From NCBI RefSeq assembly GCF_009932335.1, contig NZ_BLJF01000001.1:744001-808000 (forward strand): a stretch of DNA of 64,000 nucleotides, given 5' to 3'. Within the stretch, counting starts at the first letter, position 1. Each line of letters opens with the position of its first letter. The DNA is from Pseudomonas asiatica (lineage in GTDB: Bacteria; Pseudomonadota; Gammaproteobacteria; Pseudomonadales; Pseudomonadaceae). Made by a program: the position numbers and the translations under genes. Positions 37,353 to 46,898 of the stretch are shown in pieces. Under the pieces are notes generated by a model, which was given only the letters and a program-made list of their open reading frames with translations, did no database searches and was not told the DNA's origin.

Positions 37353-38549
37353 TTACAGTACCTGCACGATAGCTTTGGTCACTACGTGGATGTTGCTCTT
37401 GTTCAGCGCGGCCACGGCGATGCGGCCGGTGTCCAGCGCATAGATGCCGAACTCGTTCTTCAGGCGGGCGACCTGTTCGACGGTCAGGCCCGAGTACGAG
37501 AACATGCCAACCTGGCGGCCAACGAAGCTGAAGTCGCGGTTGGCGCCATATTCGGCCAGCAGCGAAACCATCTGCTTGCGCATGCCGTGGATGCGCTCGC
37601 GCATTTCGGCCAGCTCGGTTTCCCACATCTGGCGCAGTTCGGCGCTGTTCAGCACGGTGGCAACGATGGTTGCACCGTGGGTCGGCGGGTTGGAGTAGGT
37701 GGTGCGGATCACGCGCTTGACCTGCGACAGCACGCGGGTGCTCTCGTCCTTGGAGGCGGTGACGATCGACAGCGCACCGACGCGCTCGCCGTACAGCGAG
37801 AACGACTTGGAGAACGAGCTGGACACGAAGAACTCCAGGCCCGACTCGGCGAACAGGCGCACGGCGAAGGCGTCTTCGGCGATGCCGTCACCGAAGCCCT
37901 GGTAGGCCATGTCGAGGAACGGCACGTGGCCCTTGGCCTTGACCACTTCCAGGACGTTCTTCCAGTCGTCCAGGCTCAGGTCGACGCCAGTCGGGTTGTG
38001 GCAGCAGGCGTGCAGCACCACGATCGAGCCGGACGGCAGGTTGTTCAGGTCTTCGAGCATGCCGGCGCGGTTGACGTCGTTGGTCGGCGCGTCGTAGTAG
38101 CGGTAGTTCTGCACCGGGAAGCCGGCCGATTCGAACAGCGCACGGTGGTTTTCCCAGCTCGGGTCGCTGATGGCAACCACGGCGTTCGGCGACACACGCT
38201 TGAGGAAGTCGGCGCCAATCTTCAGTGCGCCGGTACCGCCGACGGCCTGCACGGTAACCACGCGGCCGGCGGCCAGCAGTGGCGACTCGGCGCCGAACAG
38301 CAGCTTTTGTACAGCCTGGTCGTAGGTGGCGATACCGTCGATCGGCAGGTAGCCGCGCGAGGCGTGCTGGGCGGCACGCTGGGTCTCGGCTTCGATCACG
38401 GCGCGCAGCAGCGGAATTCGGCCTTCCTCATTGCAATATACGCCCACGCCCAGGTTGACCTTGTCGGTACGTGGGTCGGCGTTGAATGCTTCGTTGAGGC
38501 CCAGAATAGGGTCGCGGGGTGCCAGCTCGACAGCGGAAAACAGGCTCAT
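37353..38549 (-). CDS. tyrB: Aromatic/aspartate amino acid aminotransferase
   Basis: A 398-residue PLP aminotransferase of class I, of normal AspC/TyrB length. HACCHNPTGVD is near residues 188-198 and the PLP lysine is in SSSFSKSFSLYGERVG near 250-260. The conserved C-terminal arginine lies in NEFGIYALDTGRI. It should use tyrosine, phenylalanine and aspartate with 2-oxoglutarate. It is divergent from uvrB, the pair seen at PA3139-PA3138. AAGG precedes the ATG. TyrB versus AspC preference is not decidable here. Confidence 0.9.
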   Translation of the reverse strand: MSLFSAVELAPRDPILGLNEAFNADPRTDKVNLGVGVYCNEEGRIPLLRAVIEAETQRAAQHASRGYLPIDGIATYDQAVQKLLFGAESPLLAAGRVVTVQAVGGTGALKIGADFLKRVSPNAVVAISDPSWENHRALFESAGFPVQNYRYYDAPTNDVNRAGMLEDLNNLPSGSIVVLHACCHNPTGVDLSLDDWKNVLEVVKAKGHVPFLDMAYQGFGDGIAEDAFAVRLFAESGLEFFVSSSFSKSFSLYGERVGALSIVTASKDESTRVLSQVKRVIRTTYSNPPTHGATIVATVLNSAELRQMWETELAEMRERIHGMRKQMVSLLAEYGANRDFSFVGRQVGMFSYSGLTVEQVARLKNEFGIYALDTGRIAVAALNKSNIHVVTKAIVQVL

Positions 38550-38796
38550 TGTTACCTTGGCTCTGATTGGAGTGTGATAGGACGTACACGCTCCAGCCCG
38601 AATGCACTGAAGCGGTGCACAAACGGGGAGTCAGTATAGTGATACCGACCGGTCACCGCGACAGTCCGGCATCGCTTTTCAGGTCATTTGCGCAAATATT
38701 TTTCGACCATTGGTCTAATTGCCGGGTCCACTGCAACAAGCGCTCACAGCTGTGCCTTGAAAGCGCCCCCCTGCGGGCGCATTTGGGTATAGACTA

Positions 38797-38812
38797 CTGG
38801 CTAAATTTACAG
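38797..38812 (+). promoter_or_regulatory. LexA (SOS) box before uvrB
   Basis: CTG-GCTAAATTTA-CAG matches the gamma-proteobacterial LexA consensus CTG-N10-CAG with an A/T-rich centre. It ends 25 bp before the uvrB ATG. Confidence 0.75.
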
Positions 38813-38837
38813 TTGCTGCAACACCGCGAGGTCTGTC

Positions 38838-40853
38838 ATGTCCGAGTTCCAGCTCGTCACCCGTTTCCAGCCGGCCGGCGACCAGCCCGAGGCCATCCGC
38901 CAGATGGTCGAAGGTATCGAGGCGGGGCTGTCGCACCAGACGCTGCTCGGGGTGACTGGCTCGGGCAAGACCTTCAGCATCGCCAACGTCATTCAGCAGG
39001 TGCAGCGGCCTACCCTGGTGCTTGCGCCGAACAAGACCCTGGCCGCGCAGCTTTATGGCGAATTCAAGGCATTCTTCCCCAACAATGCGGTGGAGTACTT
39101 CGTTTCCTACTACGACTACTACCAGCCTGAAGCCTACGTACCGTCGTCCGACACCTTCATCGAGAAGGACGCTTCGATCAACGACCACATCGAGCAGATG
39201 CGCCTGTCGGCGACCAAGGCGCTGCTGGAGCGGCGTGACGCGATCATCGTCACCACCGTGTCGTGCATCTACGGCCTTGGCAGCCCCGAGACCTACCTGA
39301 AAATGGTCCTGCACGTGGACCGTGGCGACAAGCTCGACCAGCGCGCGTTGCTGCGCCGCCTGGCCGACCTGCAATACACCCGCAACGAGATGGACTTCGC
39401 CCGCGCCACCTTCCGCGTGCGCGGCGATGTGATCGACATCTTCCCGGCCGAATCGGACCTCGAGGCCATCCGCATCGAACTGTTCGATGACGAGGTGGAG
39501 AACATCGCCGCCTTCGACCCGCTGACCGGCGAGGTCTTCCGCAAGCTGCCGCGTTTCACCTTCTACCCCAAGAGCCACTACGTCACCCCGCGGGAAACCC
39601 TGCTGGAGGCGGTGGAAGGCATCAAGGAAGAGCTCAAGGACCGCCTGGAATACCTGCAGAAGGCCAACAAGCTGGTCGAGGCCCAGCGCCTGGAGCAACG
39701 CACCCGCTTCGATCTGGAGATGATCCTGGAGCTGGGCTACTGCAACGGCATCGAGAACTACTCGCGCTACCTGTCCGGGCGCCCGGCCGGGGCGCCGCCG
39801 CCCACCCTGTACGACTACCTGCCGCCCGATGCGCTGCTGGTGATCGACGAATCCCACGTCAGCGTTCCGCAGGTCGGCGCCATGTACAAGGGCGACCGCT
39901 CGCGCAAGGAAACCCTGGTCGAGTACGGCTTCCGCCTGCCTTCGGCGCTGGACAACCGGCCGATGCGTTTCGACGAGTGGGAGGACGTCAGCCCGCAGAC
40001 CATCTTCGTATCCGCCACCCCGGGCCCCTATGAGGCCGAGCACGCCGGGCGCGTGGTAGAGCAGGTGGTGCGCCCCACCGGCCTGGTCGACCCTCAGGTG
40101 GAAGTACGCCCGGCGCTTACCCAGGTGGATGACCTGCTGTCGGAAATCCGCAAGCGCGTGGCACAGGGCGAGCGGGTGCTGGCCACCACGCTGACCAAGC
40201 GCATGGCCGAAGACCTCACCGACTACCTGGCCGACCACGACGTGCGGGTGCGTTACCTGCACTCGGACATCGACACCGTCGAGCGGGTGGAGATCATCCG
40301 CGACCTGCGCCTGGGTACCTTCGACGTGCTGGTGGGCATCAACCTGCTGCGTGAGGGCCTGGACATGCCCGAGGTGTCGCTGGTGGCGATCCTCGATGCC
40401 GACAAGGAAGGTTTCCTGCGCTCCGAGCGCTCACTGATCCAGACCATCGGCCGTGCTGCGCGTAACCTCAATGGTCGGGCCATCCTGTATGCCGACAACA
40501 TCACCGGTTCCATGCAGCGCGCCATCGACGAAACCGAGCGTCGTCGCGAGAAGCAGATCGCATTCAACCAGGCCAATGGCATCGTGCCCAAAGGTGTGGT
40601 CAAGGACATCACCGATATCATGGAAGGCGCCACCGTGCCCGGCGCGCGCAGCAAGAAGCGCAAGGGCATGGCCAAGGCAGCGGAGGAGAGCGCCCGTTAC
40701 GAGGCCGAGCTGCGCACGCCGGGCGAGATCACCAAACGCATCAAGCAACTGGAAGAGAAGATGATGCAGTTCGCCCGCGACCTGGAGTTCGAGGCCGCGG
40801 CGCAATTGCGCGACGAGATTGCCCAGCTGCGCGAGCGGTTGATTACCAGCTGA
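38838..40853 (+). CDS. uvrB: Excinuclease ABC subunit B
   Basis: A 671-residue helicase-like damage recogniser of nucleotide excision repair. Walker A GVTGSGKT is at 38-45. The DNA-clamping beta-hairpin [12 protein letters not shown] follows, then helicase motifs ([18 protein letters not shown]), and a C-terminal UVR motif for UvrC binding. It is preceded by a LexA box, so it is probably damage-induced. It stands alone, as in most gamma-proteobacteria. Confidence 0.98.
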   Translation: MSEFQLVTRFQPAGDQPEAIRQMVEGIEAGLSHQTLLGVTGSGKTFSIANVIQQVQRPTLVLAPNKTLAAQLYGEFKAFFPNNAVEYFVSYYDYYQPEAYVPSSDTFIEKDASINDHIEQMRLSATKALLERRDAIIVTTVSCIYGLGSPETYLKMVLHVDRGDKLDQRALLRRLADLQYTRNEMDFARATFRVRGDVIDIFPAESDLEAIRIELFDDEVENIAAFDPLTGEVFRKLPRFTFYPKSHYVTPRETLLEAVEGIKEELKDRLEYLQKANKLVEAQRLEQRTRFDLEMILELGYCNGIENYSRYLSGRPAGAPPPTLYDYLPPDALLVIDESHVSVPQVGAMYKGDRSRKETLVEYGFRLPSALDNRPMRFDEWEDVSPQTIFVSATPGPYEAEHAGRVVEQVVRPTGLVDPQVEVRPALTQVDDLLSEIRKRVAQGERVLATTLTKRMAEDLTDYLADHDVRVRYLHSDIDTVERVEIIRDLRLGTFDVLVGINLLREGLDMPEVSLVAILDADKEGFLRSERSLIQTIGRAARNLNGRAILYADNITGSMQRAIDETERRREKQIAFNQANGIVPKGVVKDITDIMEGATVPGARSKKRKGMAKAAEESARYEAELRTPGEITKRIKQLEEKMMQFARDLEFEAAAQLRDEIAQLRERLITS

Positions 40854-40860
40854 AGCCTGG

Positions 40861-40968
40861 CGCGGGCCTTGTGGGAGCGGGCGTGCCCGCGAAGAATTCA
40901 ACGCGGTGGCTGGCACCGGCTGCGCCGGTGTTCGCGGGCACGCCCGCTCCCACAGGGACCGCATACAG
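40861..40968. repeat. REP pair (inverted)
   Basis: Facing units 'gtgggagcgggcgtgcccgc' (40871) and its complement (about 40933-40962) separated by a short hairpin-forming centre, between the convergent uvrB and emrB-like genes. Confidence 0.87.
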
Positions 40969-40980
40969 TTTGAAATAGCC

Positions 40981-42531
40981 TCAATGTGCTTCTCCCGCTT
41001 TCAGCCCCTCCGGCAACTTGCGGGTCAACAACACCGCCACCATGCTCACCGCTAACCCGATCCCCACAAAGTGGAACGCATCGTTATAGGCCATGATCAA
41101 CGCCTGCTGGTGAGTGATCTCGCTCAACTTGCCCAGCGCCGCATTGTCATTGCCCAGCCGCTCCGCCAGTTGCGCCAACCGTTCCGCCACCTGCGGGTTG
41201 CTCGGCACCACCGCCTCCCTCAGGTAATCGAAATACACCTTGGTCCGTGCATCCAGCAGGGTGGCCAGCAGCGCAATGCCGATCGCACCGCCCAGGTTAC
41301 GCAGGATATTGAACAGGCTCGACGCCGAACCCGCATCCTGCGGCTGTATATACGCCGTGGCGATCAGCGAAATGGTCACCATGATCATTGGCTGGCCGAT
41401 GGCACGGATGATCTGGATATGGTTGAACTGCGGCCCTGCAAAATCCGGATTGAGCACCCCCGAGCCGAAACTGGCGGCGCCGAACAGGCAGAACCCCAGG
41501 GCACACAACACCTTGGGCGACACCACTTTCATCAGTTGCGGCACCAACGGGATCAGGAACAGCTGCGGGATACCCATCCACATGATCACCTCGCCGATCT
41601 GCAAGGCGTTGTAGCCCTGCACCTGCGCCAGGTACAGCGGCAGCAGGTAGATCGACCCGTACAAGCCCACCCCCATGCCAAGGCTGGCGATGCTCGACAG
41701 GCCAAAGTTGCGGTTGCCGAGGATGCGCAGGTTGATCAGCGGGTGTGGCTTGGAAAACTGCAGGATGACGAAGGTGATCAGGCTGACCAGGGCGGTGCTG
41801 CCCAGGCCGACGATCAGCTGCGATTCCAGCCAGTCCTTGCGGTGGCCTTCCTCCAGGAACACCTGCAGGCAGCCAAGCCCCAGGCCCAGGGTGACGATGC
41901 CGGCGTAATCGGTGCTTTTCAGCAGCTCCCAGTGCGCGTCCTTCTTTTCCAGCCCGTACAGCAGGCCGGCGATCATCACCAGGCCCGGTGGGATATTGAT
42001 GTAGAAAATGTACTCCCAGCCCCAGTTCTCGGTCAGCCAGCCGCCCAAGGTGGGGCCGATGGAGGGGGCGAAGGTGGCGGTCATGGCGAACATGGCCATG
42101 CCCTTGGCGCGGTGGTGTTCGGGCAGCTTGATCAGGGTCAGGGTGAAGGCCAGCGGGATCAGCGCACCGCCGGTAAAACCCTGCAGGGCGCGGAACAGGA
42201 TCATGCTCTCCAGGTTCCAGGCCATCGAACATAACAGCGACGACAACAGGAAACCGCTGGACACCCACACGGCCAGGCGCCGCGCCGACAGCAGCTGCAC
42301 CAGCCAGGCGGTGAGCGGGATCATGATGATTTCCGCGACCAGGTAAGAGGTGGAAATCCACGAGCCTTCCTCCAGCGTCGCCGACAGTGCGCCCTGGATG
42401 TCCTTGAGCGACGAGTTGGTGATCTGGATGTCCAGCACCGCCATGAAGGCGCCGAGCATCACGCTCATCACCGCGATCCAGTCCCGCCGTGTCGGCTCCG
42501 CGGTTGGCCTGAGCAGCTGGTCACCGGCCAT
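40981..42531 (-). CDS. DHA2 family MFS drug exporter (EmrB-like)
   Basis: A 516-residue inner-membrane protein with about 14 helices, starting MAGDQLLRPTAEPTRRDW. DHA2 motifs include VLDIQITNSSLKDIQGAL in helix 1 and GGALIPLAFTLTL. It overlaps the upstream EmrA-like gene by 11 bp, so they are coupled and form one pump. The outer-membrane partner is not encoded here. The substrate is unknown. Confidence 0.9.
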   Translation of the reverse strand: MAGDQLLRPTAEPTRRDWIAVMSVMLGAFMAVLDIQITNSSLKDIQGALSATLEEGSWISTSYLVAEIIMIPLTAWLVQLLSARRLAVWVSSGFLLSSLLCSMAWNLESMILFRALQGFTGGALIPLAFTLTLIKLPEHHRAKGMAMFAMTATFAPSIGPTLGGWLTENWGWEYIFYINIPPGLVMIAGLLYGLEKKDAHWELLKSTDYAGIVTLGLGLGCLQVFLEEGHRKDWLESQLIVGLGSTALVSLITFVILQFSKPHPLINLRILGNRNFGLSSIASLGMGVGLYGSIYLLPLYLAQVQGYNALQIGEVIMWMGIPQLFLIPLVPQLMKVVSPKVLCALGFCLFGAASFGSGVLNPDFAGPQFNHIQIIRAIGQPMIMVTISLIATAYIQPQDAGSASSLFNILRNLGGAIGIALLATLLDARTKVYFDYLREAVVPSNPQVAERLAQLAERLGNDNAALGKLSEITHQQALIMAYNDAFHFVGIGLAVSMVAVLLTRKLPEGLKAGEAH

Positions 42532-43576
42532 TGTGGCCTTCGTCTTCGCTGCGCAGGTCGACGGTGGCGGTCACCGACATGCCAGGGCGGATGCGCCCGT
42601 GCAGCGGGTTGTCAGCGCGGAAGGTCAGCTTGACCGGAATACGCTGCACCACCTTGGTGAAGTTGCCGGTGGCGTTGTCGGGCGGTAGCAGGCTGAACTG
42701 CGCGCCGGAGGCGGCGAAAAGGCTGTCGACCCGGCCTTCTATCGGTGTGTCGGGGTAGCTGTCGAACAGCAGCTCGGCACGCTGGCCGGGCTGCATGCGG
42801 CCGATCTGGGTTTCCTTGAAATTGGCCTGCACCCAGATGTCTTCATCCGGCACGATCGACAGCAGGTAAGCACCGGCCTGTACCACCTGGCCATTGCGCG
42901 CGTTGCGCTGGCCGATGCTGCCGCTGATCGGTGCACGGATTTCACAGCGGGTCAGGTTCAGTTCGGCTTGTGCCAGGTCGGCGCGAGCGTTGGCGATCTG
43001 CGCGTCGAGGCGCTTGAGTTCGGCGGTCAGTGCGTTGACTTGCTGGCGCTGGCTTTGCAGGTCGGCACGGGCCTTGTCGACCTGCGAGCCGGCGACATGG
43101 CTGTCCGCGGACAGGGTGGTGACCCGTTCTTCCGATACGAAACCTGGTTTGCGCAGCTTCTCGGCACGGCTCAGGTCCAGGCGCGAGCGGTCGAAGGTGG
43201 CCTGGTTGGCCGCCACCTGGGCCTGGCCGGCGGCGATCAGGCTGGCTTGCTGGGTCAGGCGGCTTTGCGCCTGCACCTGCTCGGCTTCGCGGGTGGCCAG
43301 GGCGGCGCGGGCGCGTTGCACGGCCAGTTCGAAGTCGGCGGCCTCCAGGCGCACCAGCAGGTCGCCTTTCCTGACGTGCTGGTTGTCCTCGACCCGCACC
43401 TCGTCGATGCGTGCGCCCAACTGGCTGGAAATGCGGGTGATCTCGCCCTGTACGTAGGCGTTGTCGGTGCTTTCGTAGAAGCGGCCCTTGAAGTACCAGT
43501 GGCCCAGGAAGGTGAGGGCGATGACGGCCACCAAGGTGAAGAAGACCAGCAGGCGGCGTTTGAGTTGGGCAGGCAT
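42521..43576 (-). CDS. HlyD/EmrA-type membrane fusion protein
   Basis: A 351-residue periplasmic adaptor. One N-terminal membrane helix is at about residues 12-30, followed by a lipoyl/barrel-sandwich half (ENDNAYVQGEI-type ESTDNAYVQGEITRI), a long coiled-coil hairpin (about 95-210), and the second half (APISGSIGQ). ATG 43576 (MPAQLKRRLLVFF) is chosen by family N-terminus. It works with the DHA2 exporter. Upstream lies a 143-bp divergent region shared with gltX. Confidence 0.9.
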   Translation of the reverse strand: MPAQLKRRLLVFFTLVAVIALTFLGHWYFKGRFYESTDNAYVQGEITRISSQLGARIDEVRVEDNQHVRKGDLLVRLEAADFELAVQRARAALATREAEQVQAQSRLTQQASLIAAGQAQVAANQATFDRSRLDLSRAEKLRKPGFVSEERVTTLSADSHVAGSQVDKARADLQSQRQQVNALTAELKRLDAQIANARADLAQAELNLTRCEIRAPISGSIGQRNARNGQVVQAGAYLLSIVPDEDIWVQANFKETQIGRMQPGQRAELLFDSYPDTPIEGRVDSLFAASGAQFSLLPPDNATGNFTKVVQRIPVKLTFRADNPLHGRIRPGMSVTATVDLRSEDEGHNGR

Positions 43577-43719
43577 GAGGACTATCGTTCCAGAAATGTA
43601 AATAAATTTAACAGCGGCACATGGCCGGTCGACAAGTGACGTTCGCGCCATTGCTGGAGCCCGGTGCCTGCCTCCTGCTAACATCCCGCCTTTGTTTCAT
43701 CTTTCGTTCGAGACTCTCC

Positions 43720-45201
43720 ATGACCACCGTACGCACGCGTATCGCGCCATCGCCTACCGGCGACCCCCATGTCGGCACTGCCTACATCGCCCTGTTCAAC
43801 TACTGCTTTGCCAAGCAGCACGGCGGTGAGTTCATCCTGCGCATCGAAGACACCGACCAGCTGCGCTCCACGCGCGAGTCGGAGCAGCAGATCTTCGATG
43901 CCCTGCGCTGGCTCGGCATCGAATGGAACGAAGGTCCGGACGTCGGCGGCCCGCACGGCCCTTACCGGCAGAGCGAGCGTGGCGAAATCTACGCCAGGTA
44001 CGCCAAGGAGCTGGTTGACGCCGGCCATGCCTTCTACTGCTTCTGCACCGCCGAAGAGCTGGAGCAGATGCGCGCAGAGCAGCAAGCCCGTGGCGAAACC
44101 CCGCGCTACGACGGCCGCGCGCTGCTGCTGAGCGCCGAGGAAGTGCAGCGCCGCCTGGACGCTGGCGAGCCGCACGTGATCCGCATGAAAGTGCCGAGCG
44201 AAGGCGTGTGCGTGGTACCGGACATGCTGCGTGGTGATGTCGAGATCCCGTGGGACCGCATGGACATGCAGGTGCTGATGAAGAACGACGGCCTGCCGAC
44301 GTACTTCCTGGCCAACGTGGTCGACGACCATCTGATGGGCATCACCCACGTGCTGCGCGGCGAAGAGTGGCTGCCATCGGCACCCAAGCTGATCAAACTG
44401 TACGAATACTTCGGCTGGGAACAGCCCAAGCTGTGCTACATGCCGCTGCTGCGTAACCCGGACAAGTCCAAGCTGTCCAAGCGCAAGAACCCGACCTCGG
44501 TGACTTTCTACGAGCGCATGGGCTTCATGCCCGAGGCGATGCTCAACTACCTGGGCCGCATGGGCTGGTCGATGCCGGACGAGCGCGAGAAGTTCTCGCT
44601 GGCCGAGATGGTCGAGCACTTCGACCTGTCGCGTATCTCGCTGGGCGGCCCGATCTTCGACATCGAGAAGCTGTCCTGGCTGAACGGCCAGTGGCTGCGC
44701 GAACTGTCGGTCGAGGAGTTCGCCGCGCGCCTGCAGAAGTGGGCGTTCAACAGCGACTACATGATGAAGATCGCCCCGCACGTGCAAGGCCGGGTGGAAA
44801 CCTTCAGCCAGGTTGCCCCGCTGGGCGGGTTCTTCTTCGAAGGCGCGCTGAAGCTGGACGCCAAGCTGTTCGAAAGCAAGAAGCTGTCGGCCGACCAGGT
44901 ACGCCAGGTGATCCAGCTGATCCTGTGGAAGCTCGAAAGCCTGCGTCAGTGGGAAAAAGAGCGCATCACCGGTTGCATCCAGGCGGTGGTCGAGGCGCTG
45001 GAGCTGAAGCTGCGTGATGCCATGCCGCTGATGTTTGCCGCCATTACCGGCCAGGCCAGCTCGGTTTCGGTGCTGGACGCGATGGAAATCCTTGGCCCGG
45101 ACCTGACCCGCTACCGCCTGCGCCAGGCCCTGGACCTGCTGGGTGGTGTGTCGAAGAAAGAAAACAAAGAGTGGGAAAAGCTGCTGGCCTCTATCGCCTG
45201 A
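43720..45201 (+). CDS. gltX: Glutamyl-tRNA synthetase
   Basis: A 493-residue class I synthetase charging tRNA-Glu. The HIGH-type motif HVGT is at 17-20 and KLSKR at 251-255. Zinc-site cysteines lie in [12 protein letters not shown] 43720 ([15 protein letters not shown]) is fixed by the conserved N-terminus. Three tRNA-Glu genes lie directly downstream under a separate promoter. Confidence 0.98.
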   Translation: MTTVRTRIAPSPTGDPHVGTAYIALFNYCFAKQHGGEFILRIEDTDQLRSTRESEQQIFDALRWLGIEWNEGPDVGGPHGPYRQSERGEIYARYAKELVDAGHAFYCFCTAEELEQMRAEQQARGETPRYDGRALLLSAEEVQRRLDAGEPHVIRMKVPSEGVCVVPDMLRGDVEIPWDRMDMQVLMKNDGLPTYFLANVVDDHLMGITHVLRGEEWLPSAPKLIKLYEYFGWEQPKLCYMPLLRNPDKSKLSKRKNPTSVTFYERMGFMPEAMLNYLGRMGWSMPDEREKFSLAEMVEHFDLSRISLGGPIFDIEKLSWLNGQWLRELSVEEFAARLQKWAFNSDYMMKIAPHVQGRVETFSQVAPLGGFFFEGALKLDAKLFESKKLSADQVRQVIQLILWKLESLRQWEKERITGCIQAVVEALELKLRDAMPLMFAAITGQASSVSVLDAMEILGPDLTRYRLRQALDLLGGVSKKENKEWEKLLASIA

Positions 45202-45229
45202 CAGTGGTCCCGAGGCCATAAGCCGAACT

Positions 45230-45262
45230 TGTGGGAGCGGGTAAACCCGCTCCCACGGGGCT
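45230..45262. repeat. Short REP unit
   Basis: Palindrome 'gtgggagcgggtaaacccgc' with its complement directly follows gltX; it may also slow read-through into the tRNA array. Confidence 0.75.
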
Positions 45263-45342
45263 CAGTGTTCAGTTTTGGCAAGGGGAGGGCGGTAAGTGAT
45301 TGTTATCTGTGAAAAATTTTTTGAATATTTTGAAAAATTCGT

Positions 45343-45371
45343 TTGACAGCCCTGCAATCCGATCTTAATAT
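45343..45371 (+). promoter_or_regulatory. Promoter of the Ala/Glu tRNA array
   Basis: Consensus TTGACA at 45343-45348, a 17-bp spacer and TAATAT at 45366-45371. A GC-rich stretch (gcgcccc) follows, like the discriminator of stringently controlled stable-RNA promoters. It is preceded by an A/T-rich upstream element. Confidence 0.85.
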
Positions 45372-45446
45372 GCGCCCCGTCCACAGCGATGAACGAAAAC
45401 GAAACGCCAGGCACCCAGCCAGCGCTTCGGTTCAAGGCGACATTGT

Positions 45447-45522
45447 GGGGCTATAGCTCAGCTGGGAGAGCGCCTGCATGGCATGCAGGAGGTCAGCGGT
45501 TCGATCCCGCTTAGCTCCACCA
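45447..45522 (+). tRNA. tRNA-Ala (GGC), copy 1
   Basis: 76 nt with anticodon GGC in the loop ATGGCAT and an encoded CCA. First gene of the array. Confidence 0.97.
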
Positions 45523-45594
45523 AATTCCGTCTGGCAGCCAAGGCTGTCGGGCAAGACCGGGTCCAGCAACCGGGTCTTGAAGGTAAGAAGGTTA

Positions 45595-45670
45595 GTCCCC
45601 TTCGTCTAGTGGCCTAGGACACCGCCCTTTCACGGCGGTAACAGGGGTTCGAGTCCCCTAGGGGACGCCA
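45595..45670 (+). tRNA. tRNA-Glu (TTC), copy 1
   Basis: 76 nt with anticodon TTC in CTTTCAC and acceptor GTCCCCT/AGGGGAC with CCA encoded. The spacer from Ala copy 1 differs from that in the other two pairs. Confidence 0.97.
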
Positions 45671-45723
45671 GTTTTGCACAAGCGATGTTTCAGGATGTCG
45701 CTGGGCCGAGAGGCTAGAAATCC

Positions 45724-45799
45724 GGGGCTATAGCTCAGCTGGGAGAGCGCCTGCATGGCATGCAGGAGGTCAGCGGTTCGATCCCGCTTAGCTCCACCA
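45724..45799 (+). tRNA. tRNA-Ala (GGC), copy 2
   Basis: Identical by eye to copy 1 over 76 nt; begins the duplicated Ala-Glu unit. Confidence 0.97.
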
Positions 45800-45840
45800 A
45801 TTTGCCGCGGTTCGCGAAAGCGGATCGGCACGAAGGTTAC

Positions 45841-45916
45841 GTCCCCTTCGTCTAGTGGCCTAGGACACCGCCCTTTCACGGCGGTAACAGGGGTTCGAGT
45901 CCCCTAGGGGACGCCA
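45841..45916 (+). tRNA. tRNA-Glu (TTC), copy 2
   Basis: Identical by eye to copy 1. It is followed by a terminator-like hairpin at 45942-45975. Confidence 0.97.
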
Positions 45917-45941
45917 CTTTTCCTGCGTTTTGCAGGGCTTT

Positions 45942-45975
45942 AAAGGCTCGTCGATTACTGATGAGCCTTTTGTTT
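45942..45975 (+). terminator. Hairpin with T-run between tRNA pairs 2 and 3
   Basis: AAAGGCTC and GAGCCTTTT form the stem around a 13-nt loop. It may be a remnant of the array's end before the last pair was duplicated. Confidence 0.65.
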
Positions 45976-45976
45976 C

Positions 45977-46052
45977 GGGGCTATAGCTCAGCTGGGAGAG
46001 CGCCTGCATGGCATGCAGGAGGTCAGCGGTTCGATCCCGCTTAGCTCCACCA
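45977..46052 (+). tRNA. tRNA-Ala (GGC), copy 3
   Basis: Third identical 76-nt copy; starts only 2 bases after the hairpin at 45942-45975. Confidence 0.97.
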
Positions 46053-46094
46053 TTTCTGCCGCGGTTCGCGTAAGCGGATCGGCACGAAGGTTAC

Positions 46095-46170
46095 GTCCCC
46101 TTCGTCTAGTGGCCTAGGACACCGCCCTTTCACGGCGGTAACAGGGGTTCGAGTCCCCTAGGGGACGCCA
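46095..46170 (+). tRNA. tRNA-Glu (TTC), copy 3
   Basis: Third identical 76-nt copy. The Ala-Glu spacer is nearly the same as in pair 2, showing a tandem duplication of about 253 bp. Confidence 0.97.
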
Positions 46171-46197
46171 CGTTTACCCGCGTTTTGCGGGACTTTG

Positions 46198-46234
46198 AAG
46201 GCTCATTCGATTATTGAATGGGCCTTTTGTTTTT
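46198..46234 (+). terminator. Terminator of the tRNA array
   Basis: AAGGCTCATTC and GAATGGGCCTT pair around a 6-nt loop, then TTTTGTTTTT. It resembles the hairpin at 45942. Confidence 0.85.
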
Positions 46235-46288
46235 CTCCCCTAATCAAAATTTCGCGACCGACAGGCGGCTGCAGATTCTGCTTGCCAA

Positions 46289-46312
46289 AAAATATTATGC
46301 GAATAATATTTT
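46289..46312. promoter_or_regulatory. 24-bp palindrome, probable TetR operator
   Basis: AAAATATTAT-GCGA-ATAATATTTT has perfect 10-bp arms. It lies 31 bp upstream of the tetR ATG at 46344, in an A/T-rich patch. Autoregulation by the TetR protein is inferred. Confidence 0.6.
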
Positions 46313-46343
46313 GATCATCATATTTTTGTTGGCGAGTGGCCTG

Positions 46344-46883
46344 ATGAGCGACAAGAAGAGCAGAACCCGCGAGCGCATTCTCGAGGCGGCGCGAAGTGCG
46401 CTGATCCAGCACGGCCCGGCCGAGCCCAGCGTCAGCCAGGTCATGGGTGCGGCAGGCCTGACCGTCGGTGGTTTCTACGCCCACTTCGACAGCAAGGACG
46501 AGTTGATGCTCGAAGCGTTCCGCCAGTTGCTGGGCGAGCGCCGCGCCTTGCTCGCGCAGATCGACCCCAGCCTCGATGGCGCCGGGCGGCGGGCGCTGGC
46601 CAGTGCGTTCTATCTGTCGCGCAAGCACCGTGATGCCGAAGTGCATGCCTGCCCGCTGCCCAATTCGCTGGGCGAGATGCAGCGCCTGCCAGAGGCCTTC
46701 CGCGAGGTTCTGGCCGAGCACATCGAGTTGATGGCTGCCGCCATGGTCGACCGCCCCGAGGACGCCGACAAGGCATTGGCCGACCTGGCCCTGATGGTTG
46801 GTGGCCTGGCGCTTGCCCGTGCCCTGGGCACCAGCGAACTGTCCGATCGTATTCTGCGCGCCGCCAAATCGGCGGTGCTTTGA
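46344..46883 (+). CDS. TetR family regulator
   Basis: A 179-residue regulator with helix-turn-helix PSVSQVMGAAGLTVGGFYAHF at about residues 26-46 and a ligand-binding domain. ATG 46344 (MSDKKSRTRERILEAA) is the family-type start; upstream frames cross the palindrome. The FYAHF recognition-helix end is of the AcrR/NemR sort. It is followed 15 bp later by an alpha/beta hydrolase gene that it probably controls. Confidence 0.9.
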   Translation: MSDKKSRTRERILEAARSALIQHGPAEPSVSQVMGAAGLTVGGFYAHFDSKDELMLEAFRQLLGERRALLAQIDPSLDGAGRRALASAFYLSRKHRDAEVHACPLPNSLGEMQRLPEAFREVLAEHIELMAAAMVDRPEDADKALADLALMVGGLALARALGTSELSDRILRAAKSAVL

Positions 46884-46898
46884 GCCTGGAGCATGGCG

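Noticed and set aside
38705..38715. Palindrome GACCATTGGTC between tyrB and uvrB as an operator
   Set aside because: Short, without a known regulator match, and not near a clear promoter; it could occur by chance.
38764..38782. Terminator at the hairpin GCGCCC-N6-GGGCGC upstream of uvrB
   Set aside because: There is no T-run after it on either strand, and no gene ends there.
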